In this document: positions 29,966 through 36,290 of the stretch, in pieces | Layout: the number at the start of each line of letters is the position of its first letter | Position numbering within the stretch: the stretch's first letter is position 1 | Assembly (NCBI GenBank): GCA_012032345.1 | Contig: JAAUQI010000008.1 | Coordinates: forward strand, 1-36,290 | Source: Leptolyngbyaceae cyanobacterium RM1_1_2 | GTDB lineage: Bacteria > Cyanobacteriota > Cyanobacteriia > Phormidesmidales > Phormidesmidaceae | Direction: 5' to 3' | DNA length: 36,290 bases | Program-made: the position numbers and the translations under genes | The notes under the pieces: generated by a model | The model's input: only the letters and a program-made list of their open reading frames with translations | What the model was told of the DNA's origin: nothing | Databases searched by the model: none

Positions 29966-31111
29966 TCACAACGAAGCAGCTAGCAGCGTCTGTAATTGCT
30001 TAACGAGTGCTGGATGGCTAAATTTTGCCAGGGTTTCCTGCCGCAGCCACGCTCCATCACAGCGGCGATCCCTGCCTTTGAGCATTTCAATGCAAGCCGC
30101 AGCCACAGCCGCCACGTCCCGGTGGGGCACCTGCCAGCCCAAACGCCCCCCCTGTAAAGGATCAGCGGAACCATCACTGTCTCCCGAGAGAACTGGCACG
30201 CCGCAGGCCATCGCTTCTAAATAAACAATGCCAAATCCTTCTTGAGACGGCATCACATAGGCATCGGCTAGGCGATAGTGATCTGCAAGAGCCTCAGTAA
30301 GCACAAACCCTGCAAACACAACGCGATCGGCGACACCTAGTTCTGCGGCTAAGCGGGCTAGCCGAGGCTGATCGTCACCCCGGCCAATTACAAGGTACTT
30401 TACCGTCGGAAATGTTTGGGCAATGGTTGACAGGGCACGAATCGTCACATCAACGCCTTTGTAAATATCCCCTGACCACAGTCTCGCTACCGTCATTAGC
30501 ACCCGGTGCCCGTCAAGACCATACTTAGCTAAAAGCTCAGGTGACTTTGATCCTGGGGTAAATGCCTGCCCTTCAACCACACAGGGCAGCAGATCGATGC
30601 GATCGCGCTCTAACTGATTAGCCTGGCAGACCATGTCTCGGCTGTAGCGGCTAATTGTCCAAATTCGCTTAGCGCTCTGGATGGCTTTGCGGTCAGCAGG
30701 CGGCAGTGGATACCAAACTTCTTTGCCGTAGGTCAGAACCGTATACGGAATACTGAGGGGCTGACAGAGCGCTGCGGTTAACGGCGCTAGCCGCACATGG
30801 CCACAAAAAACGCGCTTGGGTCGATGCTGAATTAGGTAAATTGCCAGAGCAGCGGCAAGTCTGATACGACCCAGGGCCGCAGGCACAGTTTTGAAGTAGC
30901 GAAACTGTAGGGCGCTATGCTGACCAAAAGGATTGAGACAGTTTGGCCCATCCCTGAGTAAAAAGATAGTGGCCTTAGGCGAGTTAGGCAATGCCAAAAA
31001 GGCTTTGAGAATATCTTGAATGTAAGACTGAATGCCACCCTCACATTCAAATACTTCCAGGAATAGAAAAATATAGTGAGGAGCAGGTTGGGCTGCTGGA
31101 GGGTTTGACAC
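29966..31111 (-). CDS. Glycosyltransferase family 4 (GT-B)
   Basis: A 381-aa GT-B glycosyltransferase. The N-terminal acceptor half starts with FLFLEVFECEGGIQSYIQDI, whose GG loop is typical of GT4. The C-terminal donor half has VLMTVARLWSGDIYKGVD, YLVIGRGDDQPRLARLAAELG, VVFAGFV and the motif PSQEGFGIVYLEAMACGVPV (EX7E at EGFGIVYLE). It should transfer a nucleotide-activated sugar, perhaps the product of the neighbouring dehydratase pathway, to a polysaccharide or lipid intermediate. It starts 34 bp after the dehydratase gene on the same strand, so the two are likely an operon. Confidence 0.92.
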   Translation of the reverse strand: MSNPPAAQPAPHYIFLFLEVFECEGGIQSYIQDILKAFLALPNSPKATIFLLRDGPNCLNPFGQHSALQFRYFKTVPAALGRIRLAAALAIYLIQHRPKRVFCGHVRLAPLTAALCQPLSIPYTVLTYGKEVWYPLPPADRKAIQSAKRIWTISRYSRDMVCQANQLERDRIDLLPCVVEGQAFTPGSKSPELLAKYGLDGHRVLMTVARLWSGDIYKGVDVTIRALSTIAQTFPTVKYLVIGRGDDQPRLARLAAELGVADRVVFAGFVLTEALADHYRLADAYVMPSQEGFGIVYLEAMACGVPVLSGDSDGSADPLQGGRLGWQVPHRDVAAVAAACIEMLKGRDRRCDGAWLRQETLAKFSHPALVKQLQTLLAASL

Positions 31112-31145
31112 CTGAATAATGCTTTTGCGAAATGATTAGGAGCTA

Positions 31146-32144
31146 TCAAACCAGTTTTTGAGCGGGCTGCAGGCTTAGTGTACCTGTCTGCAAGCGGTCT
31201 AGATCAGACTTAACCATTTTTTCTAACAGCGCCTCAAAACTAACCTGGGGCTGCCAGCCTAGCTTTTTCCGAGCTTTGCTGGGATCGGCTACAAGCTGAA
31301 AATGCTCGTCGGCCCTGAGCAAAGCCGGATCAATCTCGATATATTTCTCCCAGTCGAGGCCAACGCTGGCAAAGGCGGCTGAGATTAGCTCCCGAACGGT
31401 GTGTAGCTGCCCTGTGCCAATCACGTAGTCTTCCGGCTGATCTGCTTGCAGCATCCGCCACATGGCTTCGACATAGTCTCCGGCATAGCCCCAGTCGCGC
31501 TTAGCATCCAGATTGCCCATCTTCAGGCGATCGCTTACCCCCAGCTTGATAGCGGCGGCAGCTAAAGCCACCTTACGGGTGACAAACTGAGGCGGACGGC
31601 GAGGAGATTCGTGGTTGTAGAGAATACCGCTACAGGCAAAAAGACCATAGCGATCGCGGTGATGCACCATCGTCCAGTGAGCGTGAAGCTTAGCGGCTCC
31701 GTAGGGATTCTTGGGTCGAAACGGCGTGTTTTCTGACTGGGGGGTCTCCTGCACCTGACCTAGAATTTCCGAGCTGCTGGCCTGATAAAACCGAGTTTCT
31801 AAGCCCACCTCTCGAATAGCTGTCAGCAGTCGTGTAGCGGTTCCCGTAATCAAGTCCAGGGTTCCTAGCGGATCTTGCCATGAGTCCGGGACAAAACTGG
31901 GCGCGGCCAGATTGTAAATTTCATCAGGCTGGAGCTGCTCCACGGCTGTTTGTAGAGCTTCGCTGTCAGTCAGCGCGACTGAACAAATTTCTATCTGATC
32001 GGCAATTTCATCTAGCTTAGCAACACTGCCCTGACGCGCTAATGGCACCAATCCAACGACCCGATACCCCTTGCTGAGCAGCAGACGGCTAAGATAGTAG
32101 CCGTCTTGACCCGTGATTCCGGTGATGAGTGCAGTTCGAGTCAT
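31146..32144 (-). CDS. gmd: GDP-mannose 4,6-dehydratase
   Basis: A 332-aa short-chain dehydrogenase of the Gmd type, making GDP-4-keto-6-deoxymannose for fucose, rhamnose or related sugars. NADP-binding GITGQDGYYLSRLLL is at 9-23. The active site follows with SSSEILG and NPYGAAKLHAHW (the YxxxK pair). The Gmd-specific blocks HESPRR, FVTRKVALAA, GNLDAKRDWGYAGDYVEAMW and the late ADEHFQLVADPSKARKKLGW are present. The first loop after the cofactor turn is shortened and altered compared with textbook Gmd (LVPLARQGSVAKL), so a related GDP- or dTDP-sugar dehydratase is possible. Lies after the petD terminator and reads toward the glycosyltransferase. Confidence 0.88.
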   Translation of the reverse strand: MTRTALITGITGQDGYYLSRLLLSKGYRVVGLVPLARQGSVAKLDEIADQIEICSVALTDSEALQTAVEQLQPDEIYNLAAPSFVPDSWQDPLGTLDLITGTATRLLTAIREVGLETRFYQASSSEILGQVQETPQSENTPFRPKNPYGAAKLHAHWTMVHHRDRYGLFACSGILYNHESPRRPPQFVTRKVALAAAAIKLGVSDRLKMGNLDAKRDWGYAGDYVEAMWRMLQADQPEDYVIGTGQLHTVRELISAAFASVGLDWEKYIEIDPALLRADEHFQLVADPSKARKKLGWQPQVSFEALLEKMVKSDLDRLQTGTLSLQPAQKLV

Positions 32145-32181
32145 GTTGTTGTAAGGTAAACCAGTGAAACTGCAAAAATAA

Positions 32182-32238
32182 CTGCCTGCTTAGAATTCCC
32201 AAGGGCAAAGCCCGTTTACCAGAATTCCAAGCAGGCAG
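32182..32238 (-). terminator. Rho-independent terminator of petBD, nested hairpin
   Basis: Arms CTGCCTGCTT (32182-32191) and AAGCAGGCAG (32229-32238) are perfect complements. One mismatch later GAATTC (32193-32198) pairs with GAATTC (32222-32227). A second small hairpin GGGC-AAA-GCCC (32203-32213) sits in the loop. Reading leftward, TTATTTTTG follows directly. It starts 35 bp after the petD stop and separates petBD from the sugar genes. Confidence 0.9.
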
Positions 32239-32272
32239 CAAACCTTATTCCACTTCTAGACAAAAACCTTTC

Positions 32273-32755
32273 CTAAAACAGTCCCAGAGTTAAGGACTCG
32301 TCGATCGGGAAAGTTGCCCCAATTCCTAGCCACAGAGTAACGGCGGTACCAAAAAGGAACACAGCCGTAGCCACAGGGCGACGGAAAGGATTTTGAAACT
32401 TATTGACATTTTCGATGAAAGGTACCACCATCAGCCCTAAGGGAATTGCCGTCATTGCTGCAATTCCTAGCAGCTTGTTGGGTAAAATCCGCAAAATTTG
32501 AAAAGTTGAGTAAAGATACCACTCAGGCAAAATCTCTAGGGGAGTTGCAAAAGGATCAGCAGGCTCACCCACCATCGCAGGATCAAGCACAGCCAGTGCT
32601 ACACAGCAGGCGATTGTGCCTAGAATCACTACCGGAAAGATATAGAGTAGATCATTGGGCCAGGCAGGTTCACCATAGTAGTTGTGCCCCATGCCGTTTT
32701 TAAGTTTTTCTCTCAGTTGTGGATCACTGAGATCGGGCTTCTTTAGCGTTGTCAT
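32273..32755 (-). CDS. petD: Cytochrome b6-f complex subunit IV
   Basis: PetD is the 17-kDa subunit of the thylakoid cytochrome b6f complex, forming the quinol-oxidation site with cytochrome b6. The 160-aa length is exact. Family sequence is clear from the start [30 protein letters not shown], through the first helix [35 protein letters not shown] (the PEWY motif at the quinol site), [33 protein letters not shown], to the last helix. It is read leftward, 115 bp after petB, as in other cyanobacteria, and ends at a strong terminator. Confidence 0.98.
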   Translation of the reverse strand: MTTLKKPDLSDPQLREKLKNGMGHNYYGEPAWPNDLLYIFPVVILGTIACCVALAVLDPAMVGEPADPFATPLEILPEWYLYSTFQILRILPNKLLGIAAMTAIPLGLMVVPFIENVNKFQNPFRRPVATAVFLFGTAVTLWLGIGATFPIDESLTLGLF

Positions 32756-32870
32756 ATTTTAAGTTGTCTCCTTCGCAGTTCGACAGTTAAAGCCAGGGAA
32801 ATGACCAAACGTCGATCTCAAAGAGAAGGCGCTGGTCAAAACCAGTCAGTCTGTGCGTTTACAAGTGCAT

Positions 32871-33539
32871 TTACAAGGGACCAGAAATTCCTTGCTTACG
32901 AATCATGAGAAAGTGCAAAAGCATGAAGACCGCAATTAGCCAGGGAAGCACAAACGTATGCAAGCTATAAAAGCGGGTTAGCGTTGACTGACCAACACTG
33001 ACGCCTCCTCGCATTAGCTCGACGATCGAAGCGCCTACAACCGGAATTGCGCCAGGAACACCCGAAACAATCTTTACAGCCCAGTACCCTACTTGATCCC
33101 AGGGCAGGGAGTATCCGGTCACGCCAAACGATACAGTAATGACTGCCAGGATGACGCCGGTAATCCAGGTCAGCTCACGGGGCTTCTTAAAACCACCCGT
33201 AAGATAGACACGGAATACGTGGAGAATCATCATCAGCACCATCATGCTGGCAGACCAGCGATGAACAGAGCGAATCAGCCAGCCAAAATTGACATCTGTC
33301 ATCAAGTACTGAACTGAAGTAAAAGCTTCAGCGACAGTAGGTTTGTAATAGAAGGTCATGGCAAATCCAGTCGCAAACTGGATAACGAAGCAGGTAAGAG
33401 TAATCCCACCTAGGCAGTAAAAGATATTGACATGAGGCGGAACGTACTTGCTGGAAATATCATCAGCCAGCGCCTGAATTTCCAGCCGCTCATTAAACCA
33501 CTTGAAAGCCGTTGAATCAGTGACTTGCTTAGTAAACAT
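32871..33539 (-). CDS. petB: Cytochrome b6
   Basis: Cytochrome b6 carries the two b haems and the extra haem c_n of the b6f complex. Length is 222 aa, with the [10 protein letters not shown]-terminus found in many cyanobacteria, about seven residues longer than the shorter form. The four b-haem ligands are His93 (SVHRWSAS), His107 (ILHVFRVY), His194 (SLHTFVLPW) and His209 (LLHFLM). Cys42 in FYCLGG is the covalent anchor of haem c_n. The four membrane helices are intact. Divergent from ctpA across a long spacer, an arrangement known in other cyanobacteria. Confidence 0.98.
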   Translation of the reverse strand: MFTKQVTDSTAFKWFNERLEIQALADDISSKYVPPHVNIFYCLGGITLTCFVIQFATGFAMTFYYKPTVAEAFTSVQYLMTDVNFGWLIRSVHRWSASMMVLMMILHVFRVYLTGGFKKPRELTWITGVILAVITVSFGVTGYSLPWDQVGYWAVKIVSGVPGAIPVVGASIVELMRGGVSVGQSTLTRFYSLHTFVLPWLIAVFMLLHFLMIRKQGISGPL

Positions 33540-34006
33540 GAAGCGGGCGCGTATAGATATTTATGCCGTCAATAGCAAATGTAACATAGCACAAAGTAAA
33601 CATGAGCTACGGCCGCCACTGAATTTCAGCCAGTAGACAGCCTTTATTATTTTGACGGAGCTTAAAGTGAGCTGAACTGAGTGCTTACGGCGGCGCAGCC
33701 GAAGATTACGCAGGAGACACTGAGCTGACTCTCGGAGATTAGATAACGTTTCAAAACTTTACACCCCTCTAAGCCTTTTCAGCTGAGTCTGGGTTGAGTT
33801 CGGCTCTGTTTCTGCTTGCAGCCTGGCAGAGAAAATCTGAAAAGGCTACCGCTAAAGCTACAGAAGCGTCAGAATAAGCGGTAGACTCTATCGAATAGTC
33901 TTTTAGGCGCTGGGGGCGTCGGCTTTAGCAGCGTCGAACCTAATTCAGGTGTCGTTGCCGCGATTTCTCATTTGGATTGAAAATCGTTGGTTTATTCATT
34001 TTTGAC
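33540..34006. other. petB / ctpA divergent intergenic region with inverted repeats
   Basis: About 460 bp with no gene. It must carry the petBD promoter (leftward) and the ctpA promoter (rightward). Perfect inverted repeats are present: AGCCTTTTCAG (33772-33782) with CTGAAAAGGCT (33837-33847), 54 bp apart, and CTACCGCT (33846-33853) with AGCGGTAG (33877-33884), 23 bp apart. AGACT (33883-33887) and AGTCT (33897-33901) follow, then TTTT. These could fold into stacked hairpins in the ctpA leader or bind regulators. No clear -10/-35 pair was found. Confidence 0.6.
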
Positions 34007-35242
34007 ATGAGAAACCCTTTGCTAAAACTTTTGCTTTGTATTTTGCTGGCGCTATTTGTTTGGGTAGGGCCGCAAAACCCAGCGGCGCTGGCAGTAGGGA
34101 GCGAACAGCGCTTTGTCTCAGAAGTTTGGCGTATTGTTAGCCGGGCTTACCTGGATGAAACATTTAACCATCAAAACTGGTGGCTAGCCCGACAGCGCTT
34201 TCTTAAACAGCCGATGCCTGACCGCGAGTCGGCTTATCAAACTACTCAAGATATGCTGGCTCTGTTGGAAGATCCTTATACGCGCCTGCTCAAACCGGAG
34301 CAGTACCGCAGTTTACAGACCAGTACTTCAGGTGAGCTGACAGGCGTGGGGCTGCAGATCACGCAGGATGCTGAGCAGAAGTTCTTAAAAGTGATTGCAC
34401 CGATTGAGGGATCGCCTGCTGCACTGGCTGATGTGCAGCCCCGCGATCGGGTTTTAGCGATAGACGGGGTCTCGACCGATACGTTAATGCTAGACGAGGC
34501 TGCCAGTCTTATGCGGGGGCCAGTTGGCAGTCAGGTCAGTTTGCTGATTGGCCGAGAAAGCCAGGAGTTTGAGGTGACGCTGGTGCGCGATCGCATTACA
34601 CTCAATCCTGTTTATGCTGATTTGAAAACTCAGCCAGACGGTCAGAGGATTGGCTACATTCGCCTTAGCCAGTTCAACGCTAACGCTGCTGACGAGATTC
34701 GCACAGCGGTTCTGTCGCTAGAGGAGCAAGGGGTAGAGGGTTACATTTTGGATCTAAGGAACAATCCTGGTGGGCTGCTGCAGGCAGGAATTGAAATTAC
34801 TCGTCTCTGGCTCGATCGCGGCACTATTGTCTACACCGTCAACCGTCAGGGTATTTTAGACAGCTTCTCGGCCAGTGGCTTGGCCCTTACAGACGATCCT
34901 TTGGTGGTGCTGGTCAATCAGGGCACAGCTAGCGCTAGTGAGATTTTAGCAGGTGCCCTAAAAGATAATGGACGGGCTGTTTTAGTGGGGGATGTGACGT
35001 TTGGCAAAGGACTGATTCAGTCTCTTTTTGATCTCTCTGATGGCTCAGGGCTGGCTGTGACGGTGGCTAAGTACGAAACTCCCAATCACTCTGACATTAA
35101 TAAACTGGGCATTCAGCCCGATTACAAAGTGCCGCTGGAGCCGATCGCACGTGAGCAGGTAGCCACTGCTGATGACACTCAGTATCAGGCCGCGCTAGAT
35201 ATCCTGCACGCTTCAGCGATCGCGCTAGCGGAGGCGGCTTAG
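34007..35242 (+). CDS. ctpA: Carboxyl-terminal processing protease CtpA (S41)
   Basis: CtpA removes the C-terminal extension of the photosystem II D1 precursor in the lumen, needed for assembly of the Mn cluster. I use the ATG at 34007 (411 aa), which places a signal peptide at residues 1-29 (LLKLLLCILLALFVWVG, ending AALA). The TTG at 33977 only adds ten residues. A PDZ domain follows (about 105-190: GVGLQITQD, VIAPIEGSPAALADVQPRDRVLAIDG). Next is the S41 protease core, with nucleophile Ser309 in NQGTASASEI and base Lys334 in TFGKGLIQS, 25 residues apart as in the plant enzyme. Six bases after its stop begins the HD-domain gene, so the two are likely co-transcribed. Confidence 0.95.
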   Translation: MRNPLLKLLLCILLALFVWVGPQNPAALAVGSEQRFVSEVWRIVSRAYLDETFNHQNWWLARQRFLKQPMPDRESAYQTTQDMLALLEDPYTRLLKPEQYRSLQTSTSGELTGVGLQITQDAEQKFLKVIAPIEGSPAALADVQPRDRVLAIDGVSTDTLMLDEAASLMRGPVGSQVSLLIGRESQEFEVTLVRDRITLNPVYADLKTQPDGQRIGYIRLSQFNANAADEIRTAVLSLEEQGVEGYILDLRNNPGGLLQAGIEITRLWLDRGTIVYTVNRQGILDSFSASGLALTDDPLVVLVNQGTASASEILAGALKDNGRAVLVGDVTFGKGLIQSLFDLSDGSGLAVTVAKYETPNHSDINKLGIQPDYKVPLEPIAREQVATADDTQYQAALDILHASAIALAEAA

Positions 35243-35248
35243 CTGCCC

Positions 35249-36290
35249 GTGCGCACTTACCACGATCCGCTCCATGGCGCTATCACGCTGAATCAAACTG
35301 ACCCGGTAGAGGCCCTCCTAATTCAGCTCATTGATACGCCTGTGTTCCAGCGCCTGCGGCGAATTCGCCAGCTTGGCCCGGCCAGTCTTACTTTTCATGG
35401 AGCTGAGAGTTCTCGTTTTACCCATTCTTTGGGGGTGATGGCGATCGCCCGTCAGCTGTTTGATCGTTTAGCTCACCGCTACATCGAACTGCAGCCCTAC
35501 CGGGCGACGGTGCTTTGCGCTGCCCTGCTGCACGATTTGGGTCACGGCCCTTTTAGCCATACCGCTGAGGAGATTTTTGGCAGTCATCACGAAGTTTGGA
35601 CGCAGCGAATTCTGCAGGAATATCTGCCCGTTGCTCACTGCCTGAACCAGTTTTCACCAGAGCTAAGTCACTCTATCGCTCAGGTCTACTGCCATCAGCA
35701 TCCGGTGCCCTTCGTGTGGCAGCTCGTCTCTAGCCAGCTCGACTGCGATCGCCTGGACTACCTGCTGCGCGACAGCTACTTTACCGGAGCTAGCTACGGC
35801 CAGCTAGATCTAGAGCGAATCCTGTTGGCAATTGACTACGATCGGCTGACCCAGCAGCTGGTGGTGGCTTATAAAGGCTTGGCCGCGATCGAGCATTATC
35901 TGGTAGTGCGCTATTTCATGTACGCTCAGGTTTACAACCACGCCAAAAATTTAGCCGCTACCTGGCTTTTGGAGCAGGCTTTTGGGCGGGCTAGAGAACT
36001 TTTGGCTCAGGGAGAGCTGGCCGCAGATGAAACCGTTCAAACTTGGCTGCAACCCAAAGACATGGAGCTTTCGCTGACCCACTATTTGGCCGGGGATGAC
36101 ATTGTCTTTATGTATCATCTGCAGCGCTGGCAGTTCGGTTCTGACAGCCTGCTCGCAGATCTGTGTCGCCGCTTTCTCAATCGAGATCTGCCTAAAACCT
36201 TAGAGGTGACAGCTCTTTTGCCTAGCCAGCAGCAACAGCTCCTGCAGCAGCTTGCAACAATTCTCAGTCAGCGATCGCTAGCTCCCAAAT
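35249..36290 (+). CDS. HD-domain phosphohydrolase (dGTPase-like), 3'-partial
   Basis: From the GTG at 35249 the frame stays open to the window edge (over 345 residues). The N-terminus reads VRTYHDPLHGAITLNQTDP, then VFQRLRRIRQLGPASLTFHGAESSRFTHSLGV with His59. The HD core CAALLHDLGHGPFSHT (His95-Asp96) follows, and a later acidic motif QLDCDRLDYLLRDSYFTGA, completing an H...HD...D metal site. This is the YdhJ/SAMHD1-like group of HD phosphohydrolases, acting on nucleotides or nucleotide-like substrates. Only 6 bp separate it from ctpA. The C-terminus is outside the window. Confidence 0.93.
   Translation, partial: MRTYHDPLHGAITLNQTDPVEALLIQLIDTPVFQRLRRIRQLGPASLTFHGAESSRFTHSLGVMAIARQLFDRLAHRYIELQPYRATVLCAALLHDLGHGPFSHTAEEIFGSHHEVWTQRILQEYLPVAHCLNQFSPELSHSIAQVYCHQHPVPFVWQLVSSQLDCDRLDYLLRDSYFTGASYGQLDLERILLAIDYDRLTQQLVVAYKGLAAIEHYLVVRYFMYAQVYNHAKNLAATWLLEQAFGRARELLAQGELAADETVQTWLQPKDMELSLTHYLAGDDIVFMYHLQRWQFGSDSLLADLCRRFLNRDLPKTLEVTALLPSQQQQLLQQLATILSQRSLAPK

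Overview
The window comes from a cyanobacterial chromosome. It carries petB/petD (cytochrome b6f), ndhM (cyanobacterial/plastid NDH-1), glnB with a perfect NtcA box, ctpA (D1 C-terminal processing protease), many GCGATCGC (HIP1) octamers, and two exoproteins with the filamentous-haemagglutinin-type secretion domain. Nothing fixes the genus. The gene style (HIP1-rich, moderately GC-rich, many TPR, CHAT, FHA, PP2C and pentapeptide proteins) resembles Leptolyngbya-type cyanobacteria, which is inference only.

Layout. (1) 1-3825, minus strand: hemC, a PlsC-like acyltransferase, a membrane GT2 glycosyltransferase with carotenoid/hopanoid-type features, and an alpha/beta hydrolase cut by the window edge and probably frameshifted. 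(2) 4122-5417, plus: an exported TPR protein. (3) 5432-10642, minus: ndhM, a large PP2C phosphatase with a zinc ribbon and degenerate kinase-like region, a CHAT (caspase-like)-FHA protein and an unknown 213-aa protein. The middle two form a plausible phospho-signalling module. (4) 10767-13386, plus: a histidine phosphatase, an unknown membrane protein and a parvulin-like isomerase; they converge on a HerA-type ATPase (13446-15191, minus). (5) 15192-16811: a structured, riboswitch-like stretch, an SRPBCC protein, and glnB (minus) with its NtcA promoter. (6) 16752-19644, plus: an LSDAT/SLOG-fold protein followed by a TPR-SLOG-like-class III nucleotide cyclase protein. The cyclase lacks both canonical purine-selecting residues. 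This is the best candidate for an undescribed signalling or defence system. (7) 19688-24433, plus: two paralogous two-partner-secretion exoproteins with no transporter gene here, overlapping at the 3' end a pentapeptide-repeat protein (minus).

(8) 25150-27072: an RluA-like pseudouridine synthase lacking the catalytic Asp, a small ORF, and a DUF938 methyltransferase. (9) 27073-28138: a decayed region with two gene remnants (a membrane protein and an amidase C-terminus) and an attC-like sequence directly before a VOC-family gene. (10) 28538-32144, minus: a lumenal/periplasmic TPR protein, a small zinc-ribbon membrane protein, a GT4 glycosyltransferase and a GDP-mannose 4,6-dehydratase. (11) 32182-36290: a strong terminator, then petD and petB (minus), and divergently ctpA and an HD-domain phosphohydrolase that runs off the end.

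No rRNA, tRNA, CRISPR array or intact insertion sequence was recognised.
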